Part shown: one piece after another, positions 1 to 7,211 of the stretch
Numbering within the stretch: position 1 is the first letter of the stretch
Layout of the letters: the number at the start of each line of letters is the position of its first letter
Assembly: GCA_024277955.1 (NCBI GenBank)
Contig: JAJRUE010000311.1
Location: 1 to 20,963 of the forward strand
DNA from: Alphaproteobacteria bacterium
GTDB lineage: Bacteria > Pseudomonadota > Alphaproteobacteria > Rhodobacterales > Rhodobacteraceae
Direction of reading: 5' to 3'
DNA length: 20,963 nucleotides
Program-made: the position numbers and the translations under genes
Notes under the pieces: generated by a model
Database searches by the model: none
What the model saw: only the letters and a program-made list of their open reading frames with translations
Told to the model about the DNA's origin: nothing

Positions 1-299
1 CGGTGGCGCGCCGCCGTGGCCACCATCATGATCTGCTCGCCCGGCGCGAGCCGCCCGTAGCGGTGGATGATCAGGCTGCCCGACAGATCCCAACGGGCCA
101 CCGCCTGGGCCTCGATCTTTTCCAGCGCAGCGCCGGTCATCGCCGGGTAGTGCTCTATTTCCATATGGCGCAGCCCGGTGTCGATGTCGCGCACCACCCC
201 GGTAAAGCTGACCACCGCGCCGGCGTCGCGCACCTGCTCTGAAAAGGCGTTCAACTCGGCGCCGGCGTCAAAGCCCTGTTCCTGCACCCGGACCGCCAT
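1..299 (-). CDS. moaE: Molybdopterin synthase catalytic subunit MoaE (N-terminal part, cut by window edge)
   Basis: MoaE is the large subunit of cytoplasmic molybdopterin synthase; it transfers sulfur from the MoaD C-terminal thiocarboxylate to precursor Z (cPMP) to make molybdopterin. The minus strand reads MAVRVQEQGFDAGAEL from an ATG at 299, then the family blocks FTGVVRD (about residues 33-39), HMEIEHYPAMT (about 45-55) and RYGRLAPGEQIMMVA. About 99 residues are visible; the C-terminal lysine region of the active site lies outside the window. The start is 2 nt past the moaD stop, so the two subunits of one enzyme are probably translationally coupled. Nothing looks abnormal in the visible part. 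Confidence 0.93.
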   Translation of the reverse strand, partial: MAVRVQEQGFDAGAELNAFSEQVRDAGAVVSFTGVVRDIDTGLRHMEIEHYPAMTGAALEKIEAQAVARWDLSGSLIIHRYGRLAPGEQIMMVATAARH

Positions 300-301
300 G
301 A

Positions 302-550
302 TCAGCCGCCGGTCATCGGCGGAAAGAACGCGACTTCGCGCGCGCAGTCCAGCCGGGCATCGAAATCGGTCAATTCCTGATCAACCGCCACCCGCAAGGC
401 GGATACGTCGGAAAACGCCATCGCGTAGCGGTCTTCGCGCGTCTTCAGTTCCTCGACCAGCTCGCGCACCGTTTCGGCCGACGTTTCGACCTGTTCGCGC
501 GGCAGGCCGATGCGTTCGCGAACCCAGGCGAAATAGAGAACGTCGATCAT
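302..550 (-). CDS. moaD: Molybdopterin synthase sulfur carrier subunit MoaD
   Basis: Small ubiquitin-fold sulfur carrier of molybdopterin synthase. The 82-aa protein begins MIDVLYFAWVRERIG and ends in PPMTGG; the C-terminal Gly-Gly is the site that is adenylated and thiocarboxylated by MoeB in this family. Length matches the usual ~80 aa. The ATG overlaps the pgsA stop as ATGA and the stop is followed after 2 nt by moaE, so the gene is the third member of a uvrC-pgsA-moaD-moaE order on the minus strand. Linkage of moaDE to pgsA and uvrC is, from memory, common in Rhodobacterales; the sequence itself shows only the adjacency. Confidence 0.95.
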   Translation of the reverse strand: MIDVLYFAWVRERIGLPREQVETSAETVRELVEELKTREDRYAMAFSDVSALRVAVDQELTDFDARLDCAREVAFFPPMTGG

Positions 551-1239
551 TCGTCACCCCCCTGCGCATCATCCGGTTCATCCGTCAGGAACGGCAGTGC
601 CTTGCGGAAATAATTCCAGCCGGTAACCAGCGTCAGCAAGGCCGCCACCCACAACAGACCCAGCCCGATCCGGCCCGACCAGATCCAGCCCTGGTATTTC
701 CACCCCAGACCGATCACGTCTTCTTCCGCGCCGGTCAGGATATCGCGCACCATCTGCTGATCCATGCCAAAGACCGACATGCCAAAATAATGTTCGAACA
801 CCCCTTGCGAAAACAGCACCGCGATGGCGATCATCTGGGTGGTGGTCTTCCATTTCGCAAGCCCCGTGACCTTGAGCGTGCCCGAGGTGCTGCCAAGATA
901 TTCGCGCAGGCCCGAAACGAAAACTTCGCGAAACAGGATCATCGTGATCGGCAGAACCAGCCAGGGCGACATCGAGGAATAGCCCACGATCACCATCAGC
1001 GCGATCACCACCATCGCCTTGTCGGCGATCGGGTCCAGCATCGCGCCGAACCGGCTTTCCTGTTTCCAGAGCCGGGCCAGGTAGCCGTCGAACCAGTCGG
1101 TCACCGCCGCCGAAACGAACAGCACCAGCGCGAACCAGTCGGCCCAGGGGCGGGTGAAATACAGGAACATCACCGCCACCCCCGGCGCCGCCAGAAGCCG
1201 CAGAACAGTCAGCGTATTCGGAATCGTCATTCTTTTCAT
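547..1239 (-). CDS. pgsA: CDP-diacylglycerol--glycerol-3-phosphate 3-phosphatidyltransferase PgsA
   Basis: Inner-membrane enzyme making phosphatidylglycerolphosphate from CDP-diacylglycerol and glycerol-3-phosphate. The CDP-alcohol phosphotransferase signature DGxxARx8GxxxDxxxD is complete: D51, G52, A55, R56, G65, D69 and D73 (numbered from the ATG at 1239). It starts TIPNTLTVLRL, typical of PgsA, and has several hydrophobic segments. Length is 230 aa. I chose ATG 1239; a TTG at 1245 and an ATG at 1230 are also in frame and none has a convincing Shine-Dalgarno sequence. Its stop overlaps moaD. About 100 nt separate it from the uvrC stop upstream, so it may have its own promoter or be read through from uvrC. 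Confidence 0.94.
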   Translation of the reverse strand: MKRMTIPNTLTVLRLLAAPGVAVMFLYFTRPWADWFALVLFVSAAVTDWFDGYLARLWKQESRFGAMLDPIADKAMVVIALMVIVGYSSMSPWLVLPITMILFREVFVSGLREYLGSTSGTLKVTGLAKWKTTTQMIAIAVLFSQGVFEHYFGMSVFGMDQQMVRDILTGAEEDVIGLGWKYQGWIWSGRIGLGLLWVAALLTLVTGWNYFRKALPFLTDEPDDAQGGDE

Positions 1240-1341
1240 AGGCAACAGGTAGCCCTTTCAACGGCGCGGGAAAAGCCAAGACCGCCGCCGCGCCCAAGTT
1301 GCCACGCCACCAGCGGGCAAAATGCAACGCCCGCATGCAGG

Positions 1342-3243
1342 CTATCCCTTCTCGTGGAAGTAGTCATAGACCGCTTCGGCGACCTTGCCCGAGATGCCTT
1401 CCACCGCTTTCAGATCAGCCAGACCGGCGCGGCTGACCGCCTTGGCGCTGCCGAAATGCGCCAGCAAGGCACGCTTGCGCGCCGCCCCGATCCCCGGAAC
1501 ATCGTCCAGCGGGGTGGCGCCGATCGCCTTGCTGCGCTTGGCCCGGTGGGTGCCGATGGCGAAACGGTGCGCTTCGTCGCGCAGGCGCTGCACGTAATAC
1601 AGCACCGGGTCGTTCATCCGCAGCGCAAAGGGCCGCGCGCCGGGGCGGTGGAATTCTTCCTTGCCGGCGTCGCGGTCCTGGCCCTTGGCGACGCCGATCA
1701 CCGGGATGTCGCTGACGCCTTCTTCGCCGAGAATCTCAACCACCGCCGAAACCTGCCCGGCCCCGCCGTCGATCAGCAGAAGGTCCGGCCAGGTGTCGCC
1801 GGTGCGGTCCGGGTCTTCCTTGAGCAGACGCCGAAAGCGGCGCCTGAGAACCTCTTTCATCATGCCGAAGTCATCGCCCGGCACCAGATCCTGACCGCGG
1901 ATGTTGAACTTGCGGTACTGGCTTTTGAGAAAGCCGTCGCGACCGGCGACGATCATCGCGCCCACCGCATGCGCGCCCTGGATGTGCGAATTGTCGTAGA
2001 CCTCGATCCGTTCGGGTGGTGCGTCCAGACCAAAAGCGTCGGCAAGCCCGCTCAGCAGCCTGGCCTGGGTGGCGGTTTCCGACATCTTGCGCGCCAGGCT
2101 TTCGCGGGCGTTGCGCACGGCGCCGGCCAGCAGTTCCGCCTTTTCGCCGCGCTTGGGCACCAGCAGGGCAACCTTGCGGCCCGCCTGTTGCGACAGCGCT
2201 TGCTGCATCAGGTCGTGATCCTCGATCGGGTGGCTCAGCAGCACCATGCGCGGCGGCTCGCGGCGGGCGTAGAACTGGCCGACGAATCCGCGCAGCACCT
2301 CGGGCGCTTCGGCCCCCGCGCCGGTACGCGGAAAATAATCGCGGTTGCCCCAGTTCTGGTTGGCGCGGATGAAGAACACCTGCACGCAGGCCTGCCCGCC
2401 ATCCATGTGCAGCGCGATCACATCGGCCTCGGACACGCCGCGCGGGTTGATCCCCTGGCCCTGCTGCACCTGGGTCAGGGCGCGGATGCGATCGCGCAGC
2501 GCCGCGGCGCGTTCGAATTCCAGCGCCTCGCTCGCCGCCTGCATCCGCGCCGCGAGATCGGCCTGGATGCGCGTCGAACGGCCCTGCAAGAAGCGTTCGG
2601 CATCGGCCACCAGGGCGGCGTAATCCTCGGGTGAAATCTTGCCCACGCAGGGGGCCGAACAGCGCTTGATCTGGTGCAGCAGGCAGGCCCGGCTGCGCCC
2701 CTCAAAGACCGCTTCCGAACAGTTGCGCAGCAAGAACACCTTTTGCAGCTGGTTCAGCGTGCGGTTCACCGCCCCGGCGCTGGCGAAGGGACCATAGTAA
2801 TTGCCCGGCTCCTTGCGGGCGCCGCGGTGCTTCTTGATCTGCGGAAATTCATGCGCGCGCGACACCAGGATATTCGGAAAGCTCTTGTCGTCGCGCAACT
2901 GCACGTTGTATTTCGGCTTGAGCTGCTTGATCAGGTTCTGTTCGAGCAGCAGCGCTTCGGTTTCGGTTTCCGTGGTCAGGAACATCATCGACGCGGTCTG
3001 CGAAATCATCCGCGCAATTCGGGCCGAATGGCCGGTCGGCTTGGCGTAGGACGAAACCCGCTTTTTCAGATTGCGCGCCTTGCCCACATACAGAACGCTG
3101 CCCACGTCGGACAGCATCCGGTAGACCCCCGGAGAATTGTCGAGGCTGCGCAGGTAACTGCGGATGAGTTCATGTCCGGTCAAATCGGCTGGCATGTTTC
3201 CGCCCGTTCGTGTGGTCGGCCCTGGCTTGGGCGATTCCTTCAT
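1342..3243 (-). CDS. uvrC: UvrABC excinuclease subunit C
   Basis: UvrC makes both incisions in nucleotide-excision repair after UvrA/UvrB damage loading. Domains in order: GIY-YIG nuclease (GVY at residues 39-41, YVG at 52-54, then KARNLKKRV); a Cys-rich block (CLLHQIKRCSAPCVG); a UVR motif (SEALEFERAAALRDRI) for UvrB contact; the RNase H-like C-terminal nuclease (YDNSHIQG, LLIDGGAGQ, HRFAIGTHR); and tandem helix-hairpin-helix (DDVPGIGAARKRALLAHFGS). Length 633 aa from ATG 3243, which has AGGTGG about 8 nt upstream. An ATG at 3195 would give 617 aa and one at 3396 would add 51 residues with no family resemblance. TAG stop. The gene looks intact. Confidence 0.95.
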   Translation of the reverse strand: MKESPKPGPTTRTGGNMPADLTGHELIRSYLRSLDNSPGVYRMLSDVGSVLYVGKARNLKKRVSSYAKPTGHSARIARMISQTASMMFLTTETETEALLLEQNLIKQLKPKYNVQLRDDKSFPNILVSRAHEFPQIKKHRGARKEPGNYYGPFASAGAVNRTLNQLQKVFLLRNCSEAVFEGRSRACLLHQIKRCSAPCVGKISPEDYAALVADAERFLQGRSTRIQADLAARMQAASEALEFERAAALRDRIRALTQVQQGQGINPRGVSEADVIALHMDGGQACVQVFFIRANQNWGNRDYFPRTGAGAEAPEVLRGFVGQFYARREPPRMVLLSHPIEDHDLMQQALSQQAGRKVALLVPKRGEKAELLAGAVRNARESLARKMSETATQARLLSGLADAFGLDAPPERIEVYDNSHIQGAHAVGAMIVAGRDGFLKSQYRKFNIRGQDLVPGDDFGMMKEVLRRRFRRLLKEDPDRTGDTWPDLLLIDGGAGQVSAVVEILGEEGVSDIPVIGVAKGQDRDAGKEEFHRPGARPFALRMNDPVLYYVQRLRDEAHRFAIGTHRAKRSKAIGATPLDDVPGIGAARKRALLAHFGSAKAVSRAGLADLKAVEGISGKVAEAVYDYFHEKG

Positions 3244-3526
3244 GTGGCTGCAACCACCTGCCGCGAAAAGCAAGGAAAAACCTGTCCACGTTTTCTGTGG
3301 ATAACTCTGGTGGTAACTTTGAGGCGGTGCATATTTTCCGTTGTTTTTGGCTAAGTTCTTTGACTTGCACAAAAAATAGGCGCCACTGCAAGGCATTGAA
3401 AATACACAGCAAAAATCTTGACCGCTTGCAAATATCTGATTTCATTAAGGAATTTGTAACGCTTCCGCGACCCTCGCGGCGCAGGTGCACAACTTGGCCG
3501 ACGGCGCCGGCGCGCAGGGCGCCAAA
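3244..3526 (-). promoter_or_regulatory. AT-rich uvrC upstream region with a DnaA box and inverted repeat
   Basis: This 283-nt gap between uvrC and the SDR stop is clearly more AT-rich (about 3300-3460) than its surroundings, as expected for the uvrC promoter. It holds a perfect DnaA-box sequence, TTATCCACA on the minus strand at 3296-3304, overlapping an inverted repeat TCCAC-N7-GTGGA at 3285-3301. A GGCGCC/GGCGCC pair at 3503-3508 and 3518-3523 lies just past the SDR stop and could form a hairpin, but no U-tract follows. I could not assign a convincing -35/-10 pair and saw no alphaproteobacterial SOS box (GTTC-N7-GTTC). Confidence 0.4.
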
Positions 3527-4312
3527 TCATTCCAGTCCCAGGATATCGGGCGTCTGCCAGGCCAGGTGCTGACCACCGTCCACGCAGAGCAGCTGGCCGG
3601 TCACGGCGGGTGCATCCAGGAAATATCCCAGCGCCGCCGTCACGTCCTGCGGGTTGGCGCCGCGCTGCAGGATGGTCGCGCCGCGCTGGCGGGTGAAATG
3701 GCTTTCGCTCTGGCGTGCGCCGATCATCGTGGGGCCGGGTCCGATTGCATTGACGCGAATGCGCGGCGCCAGCGCCTGGGCCGTGGTCCGCGTCAGCGCC
3801 CAAAGACCCATCTTGGCGATCGTGTAGCTCATGAATTCCGGCGTCAGCTTGCGCACCCGCTGGTCGATCATGTTCACAACCAGGGATTGCGAAATCGCTT
3901 CGCCCGCGTCATCGCTTTCGGGGCAGGGCGCCGACCTGGCAAAGTTCTGGATCAGCACGAAGGGCGCACGCAGGTTGCTTTCGATGTGCCGGTCCCAGCT
4001 GTGCCGGGTCGCGGTTTCGATGCTGTCGTATTCAAAGATCGACGCATTGTTCACCAGCACGTTCAGCGGCCCGCCCAGCGCATCCTGCGCGCGGCCGCAC
4101 AGCGCCTGCGCCTGGGCTTCGTCCAGCAGATCGGCCTGCAGCGCCACCGCGTTGCGCCCCAGCGCCCGGATCGCCCGCACCACGTCGTCCGCCTCGTCCG
4201 CCGAGGTCGCATAGTGCACGGCAACGTCATGGCCCCGCTCTGCCAGATACAGCGCCATCGCCCGCCCAAGCCGTTTTCCCGCCCCGGTCACCAACGCGCG
4301 TTTGGCCGCCAT
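3527..4312 (-). CDS. SDR-family reductase, pteridine reductase/FolM-like
   Basis: Short-chain dehydrogenase/reductase of 261 aa. The N-terminal Rossmann motif is TGAGKRLGR (residues 9-17), with the Arg typical of pteridine reductases, followed by an NNAS block at 88-91. The active site has Tyr163 and Lys167 (YTIAK), but the usual catalytic Ser 13 residues before Tyr is Asp150 (NMID). Asp at that place is the hallmark of PTR1/FolM-type dihydropteridine or dihydromonapterin reductases, so a role in pterin or folate reduction is inferred; substrate is not proven. Start chosen at the second of two tandem ATGs (4315, 4312) because GGAGG sits 5 nt before it. It follows the exchanger stop by about 11 nt and is the last visible gene of that operon. 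Confidence 0.85.
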   Translation of the reverse strand: MAAKRALVTGAGKRLGRAMALYLAERGHDVAVHYATSADEADDVVRAIRALGRNAVALQADLLDEAQAQALCGRAQDALGGPLNVLVNNASIFEYDSIETATRHSWDRHIESNLRAPFVLIQNFARSAPCPESDDAGEAISQSLVVNMIDQRVRKLTPEFMSYTIAKMGLWALTRTTAQALAPRIRVNAIGPGPTMIGARQSESHFTRQRGATILQRGANPQDVTAALGYFLDAPAVTGQLLCVDGGQHLAWQTPDILGLE

Positions 4313-4323
4313 CATCCCCTCCG

Positions 4324-5280
4324 TCACATCAGAACCCGGACGACGTAGGCCACGTAAAGCACCGTAAAGCCCAGCCCCCAGAGCCGGTTGATGTTGATAC
4401 GCATGAACACGAACGGGATCAACAGCACCGAAGACGCAACCATCACCCACAGATCGAAGGCCAGGATTTCGCCGCTTACCGGGATATGGCCGAAAAAGCT
4501 TGAAATGCCGATGATCCCAAGCAGGTTCGCCATGTTCGACCCCAGCACATTGCCCAGCGCCACATCCGCCTGCCGCCGGTAGGCCGCCGAAACCGTGGTC
4601 GCCAGTTCCGGCAGCGACGTGCCCACCGCCACCAGCGTCAGGCCGATCACGGTTTCGCTGACATGATATTGGCGCGCGATCGAGGTGGCGCTTTCCACCA
4701 GGATGTCGGCGCCCAGCGGCAGCCCGACGATGCCCAGCGCCAGATACATGGCAATCTTCCACCAGGACGCGCCGGGGTCGAGCCCTTCCACTTCGAGGAT
4801 ATCTTCCCCGGCGGCGGCATCGAGGGCATATCGGCGATCCTTGCGCGCGTCGTTGATGGCATAGGCCATGAAGCCGATGTAGAACCCCAGCAGGATCACC
4901 CCGTGTATCCAGGTGATCGGCGTCAGATAGGCCACCGCCACGAAAACCGCGGTGCCCACCATCATCTGAAGATAGCTCTGCCGGGTGTCGCAGGCGCCGG
5001 TTCCCAGCCCGGCCAGCAGCGCCGGCACCCCCAGGACCAGCAGAATGTTCGCGGTGTTCGAGCCGATGACATTGCCGATGGCGATGCCCGGCACCTTGTC
5101 CACCACCGCGTTGACCGAGATCAGAAGTTCGGGCGCCGATGTGCCCACCGCGACGATCGTCAGGCTGACGATCAGCGCCGGCACCCCGAGGCGCAGCGAA
5201 ACATTGACCGCGCCGCGCACAAGCATGTCGCCCGAAAGCAACAAGATCGTCAGTCCCAGGATCGCGTAGGCAATATCCAT
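4324..5280 (-). CDS. Sodium/calcium exchanger-family (CaCA) antiporter, YrbG-like
   Basis: Inner-membrane cation antiporter of the Ca2+:cation antiporter superfamily. The 318-aa protein has the two internal alpha-repeats of the family: GTSAPEL (46-52) with GNVIGSNTANIL (69-80), and in the second half GTSLPELATTVSA with GNVLGSNMANLLG. These Glu/Ser/Asn residues form the ion-binding sites. About ten hydrophobic helices and a central hydrophilic loop (NDARKDRRYALDAAAG) fit the family topology. Start is the ATG at 5280. It lies 7 nt after the small zinc-ribbon gene and 11 nt before the SDR, so it is in an operon. Ion specificity cannot be read from sequence. Confidence 0.93.
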   Translation of the reverse strand: MDIAYAILGLTILLLSGDMLVRGAVNVSLRLGVPALIVSLTIVAVGTSAPELLISVNAVVDKVPGIAIGNVIGSNTANILLVLGVPALLAGLGTGACDTRQSYLQMMVGTAVFVAVAYLTPITWIHGVILLGFYIGFMAYAINDARKDRRYALDAAAGEDILEVEGLDPGASWWKIAMYLALGIVGLPLGADILVESATSIARQYHVSETVIGLTLVAVGTSLPELATTVSAAYRRQADVALGNVLGSNMANLLGIIGISSFFGHIPVSGEILAFDLWVMVASSVLLIPFVFMRININRLWGLGFTVLYVAYVVRVLM

Positions 5281-5287
5281 CGCTCAG

Positions 5288-5449
5288 TCAGGTCCTGTCT
5301 TTGCAGTCGCAGGGGCCCTTGCCAATCCGATACCGTCCGCATTTGGGGCACTTGGCGGACTGAAGGCGCTTTTGGCCCGGAAACCGAAGCTTTCCGAACA
5401 TCGCAAGCACCAACATGCCAATCAGGAAAAGGGTGACGACCTTGACCAT
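5288..5449 (-). CDS. 53-aa membrane-anchored zinc-ribbon-like small protein
   Basis: Short ORF found by reading the gap between the S49 peptidase and the exchanger: ATG at 5449, TGA at 5288-5290. Residues 3-19 (KVVTLFLIGMLVLAMFG) are a single hydrophobic segment, followed by a basic linker and four cysteines in CPKCG (C34, C37) and CDC (C47, C49), a compact zinc-ribbon pattern. It starts 3 nt after the peptidase stop and ends 7 nt before the exchanger start, which leaves no room for separate promoters and argues that it is real. The function is unknown to me; it is probably an inner-membrane protein with a metal-binding tail. Confidence 0.75.
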   Translation of the reverse strand: MVKVVTLFLIGMLVLAMFGKLRFPGQKRLQSAKCPKCGRYRIGKGPCDCKDRT

Positions 5450-5452
5450 CTC

Positions 5453-6256
5453 TTACAGCCCGTAACGGGCGTATTCGGCCCTTTCTTCAAGGCCGAGAAC
5501 CGCCTCTTGCACCAATTGCGCGCCAAAGCGGCTCAGCAATGGGCGCTTGCGGCTGTAGGGCACCAGGCGCACCTTGTCGCCAAAACGTTCCTTGAGCTTG
5601 GGCACCAGGTGCCCGATGCCATCGGCCAGGCCCAGGTCCACCCCGGTCTGGCCGACCCAGAATTCGCCGGTGAACAGATCCTTGTCTTCGCTCAGGCGGG
5701 GGCCGCGGCGGGACTTGACTTCGTCGATAAAGGCCTGGTGCATCTGCCCAAGGATCATATTCAACCTTTTGACATCGCTGGCTTTTTCCGGCTGGAACGG
5801 GTCCAGCATGCTTTTTGATTTTCCGGCGGTGTGGACCCGCCGTTCAATCCCGTGGCGTTCGATGAACTGGTTGAGCCCGAACGACGCGGTGATCACGCCG
5901 ATGGACCCGACGATCGAATTCCGGTCCACCCAGATTTCATCCGCCGCACAGGCCAGCCAATAGCCCCCCGAGGCGGCGACATCTTCGACGAAGGCCAGAA
6001 CCGGAATGCCCTTTTCATCGGCCAGCCGGCGGATGCGCGACCCGATCAGCGAAGACTGCACGGGCGAGCCGCCCGGCGAATTGATCAACAGCGCCACGGC
6101 GGCGGGTTTGCCCTTGCGAAAGGCCTTTTCGATGAGCGGCGCCAGGCCCGCATCGTTCAGCGAAGACGTGCCCCGGCCGGCGGGCGCGATGGTCCCGTTC
6201 AGGTGGATGACCGATACCACCGGCGGGGATTTTACAAATGGGATCCAGCGTTGCAT
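5453..6256 (-). CDS. S49-family serine peptidase (SohB/SppA-like)
   Basis: Signal-peptide-peptidase-type Ser/Lys dyad protease of the half-length, single-domain class (267 aa). The fold landmarks are SVIHLNGTI near the N-terminus, NSPGGSP (about 60-66), the nucleophile in VAASGGYWLA (Ser96) and GSIGVI; Lys148 (SKSMLDPF), 52 residues after the Ser, matches the spacing of the Bacillus SppA dyad. Start chosen at ATG 6256 (MQRWIPFVKSPPVVSV); the longer reading from 6328 begins with TTG and adds unrelated sequence. It lacks an obvious N-terminal TM segment, so membrane association would be peripheral. It is first in an operon with the zinc-ribbon protein, exchanger and SDR. Confidence 0.92.
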   Translation of the reverse strand: MQRWIPFVKSPPVVSVIHLNGTIAPAGRGTSSLNDAGLAPLIEKAFRKGKPAAVALLINSPGGSPVQSSLIGSRIRRLADEKGIPVLAFVEDVAASGGYWLACAADEIWVDRNSIVGSIGVITASFGLNQFIERHGIERRVHTAGKSKSMLDPFQPEKASDVKRLNMILGQMHQAFIDEVKSRRGPRLSEDKDLFTGEFWVGQTGVDLGLADGIGHLVPKLKERFGDKVRLVPYSRKRPLLSRFGAQLVQEAVLGLEERAEYARYGL

Positions 6257-6367
6257 CGCCTTGATGTAGAGCGTCGCACCACCATGGACAAGGCTCGCCC
6301 GGCCCAAGCGGGGCAAAAACCGCGCCAATGGCCCGGAATTGATCGGAAACCGGTGGCAATCTGCCGA

Positions 6368-6388
6368 TTAACGGGCGTTAACCATTAA
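6368..6388. promoter_or_regulatory. Palindrome TTAACGGGCGTTAA joined to a CtrA-like TTAACCAT motif
   Basis: In the 230-nt divergent gap between the S49 peptidase and the CAP gene, 6368-6381 is a perfect 14-bp inverted repeat (TTAAC-GGGC-GTTAA). Its right arm continues as TTAACCAT (6378-6385) and then TTAA (6385-6388). TTAACCAT resembles the half-site described for the cell-cycle regulator CtrA in alphaproteobacteria. The rest of the gap (6389-6486) contains no ORF; GAGAGG at about 6477-6482 is the Shine-Dalgarno sequence of the CAP gene. Binding is inference only. Confidence 0.4.
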
Positions 6389-6486
6389 GGCGGATGCCCG
6401 CAAATCCCCAACAGATCAGCACAATTCCGCCACAGTCCGGAGGCATTTTCGACCCTGCTCTTTCCGTCTGCTCGAAGAGAGGTAAC

Positions 6487-7134
6487 ATGACTGCCAATCG
6501 CCTCAGGAAGGCCGCGGTACTGCTGTGCGCTGCCGCTGCCTCGATACTCATCACCACGTCTGCCGCCCAGGCCTGCGCCCGTGGCGCGCTGCCTGCCGCT
6601 GCCGCGCAGACCATCCCCACCGCGAACATGGATCAATCCCTGTTCAACCAGGCGGTTCTGGTCGAGGTCAACTATTACCGCTGCAAGGCCGGCCTGCCGC
6701 CGGTCAAGCTGGCGCGCAGCCTGGTCAAGGTTGCCGGCGTCCATGCCAAGTGGATGGCCCAGAAAAACTCGCTGACCCACCGTTCGACGGTGCGCGGTCT
6801 TTCGTCGGTCCGCGAGCGGGTTCTGGCCACCGGGCTTTCGGTGCGCCGAGGCTCGGAAAACATCGGCTACCTGCCGCGCTACCGGTTCGACGTGACCCGC
6901 AAGATCTATGTGCGCAACAAGTCGCGCTGCGAATTCACCACGCTCGCCGGCCGCCGGATCACGCCGCACAGCTATGCGTCGCTGGCGGCCGAGATCGTCA
7001 AGCTCTGGATGAAGTCCAAGGGCCACCGCAAGAACCTGCTGGATCAGAACATGGTGCTGGTCGGCGCGGCGGTCGGATATGACCCGCGCGCGCAATGCGG
7101 CCAATTCTACATTGCCCAAAATTTCGCTGGATAA
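6487..7134 (+). CDS. Secreted CAP-domain (SCP/PR1-like) protein
   Basis: Exported protein of 215 aa. Residues 1-29 form a Sec signal peptide (basic MTANRLRK, hydrophobic core, AQA then C30). The mature part carries the bacterial CAP (YkwD-like) landmarks: HAKWMAQKNSLTHR (His86, His98), GSENIGYL (Glu124), KGHRKNLLD (His180) and a C-terminal GQFYIAQNF strand, so the family's His/Glu cavity residues are present. Start is ATG 6487 with AGAGG 4-5 nt upstream; longer in-frame readings precede the signal peptide and are unlikely. It is monocistronic by appearance, followed by a hairpin. Roles of bacterial CAP proteins are mostly unknown; proposals include cell-wall or lipid binding. Confidence 0.88.
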   Translation: MTANRLRKAAVLLCAAAASILITTSAAQACARGALPAAAAQTIPTANMDQSLFNQAVLVEVNYYRCKAGLPPVKLARSLVKVAGVHAKWMAQKNSLTHRSTVRGLSSVRERVLATGLSVRRGSENIGYLPRYRFDVTRKIYVRNKSRCEFTTLAGRRITPHSYASLAAEIVKLWMKSKGHRKNLLDQNMVLVGAAVGYDPRAQCGQFYIAQNFAG

Positions 7135-7146
7135 ATTCCCCTTTTT

Positions 7147-7196
7147 GGTGTTTCCTGCCCAGCCAGTTACCGGGCAGGTGACACCAAGATATTTTT
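7147..7196 (+). terminator. Hairpin terminator downstream of the CAP gene
   Basis: CCTGCCC (7154-7160) pairs with GGGCAGG (7172-7178) around an 11-nt loop, and an outer GGTGT/ACACC pair (7147-7151 with 7181-7185) extends the stem across a 2-nt mismatch. ATATTTTT follows. It begins 12 nt after the CAP stop and ends 16 nt before the next ATG, so it should separate the two plus-strand genes, at least in part. Confidence 0.65.
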
Positions 7197-7211
7197 CCGG
7201 GGGAAATTGTA

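Noticed and set aside
178..2634. Long plus-strand open frame opposite moaE, moaD, pgsA and uvrC
   Set aside because: Arg/His/Pro/Gln-rich translation without domains; it is the antisense of recognised genes and reflects high-GC codon bias.
3296..3304. DnaA box as evidence of a replication origin
   Set aside because: A single box without a cluster of further boxes, an AT-rich unwinding array or origin-linked genes is not enough.
3244..3526. SOS (LexA) control of uvrC
   Set aside because: No GTTC-N7-GTTC element was seen by eye in the upstream region.
4316..4762. 149-codon N-terminal extension of the SDR
   Set aside because: It overlaps the exchanger gene in another frame; the Rossmann motif and GGAGG place the start at 4312.
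6487..6576. CAP protein as a lipoprotein, because Cys30 follows the signal peptide
   Set aside because: The residues before the Cys (AAQA) lack the Leu and small-residue pattern of a lipobox, so signal peptidase I cleavage is more likely.
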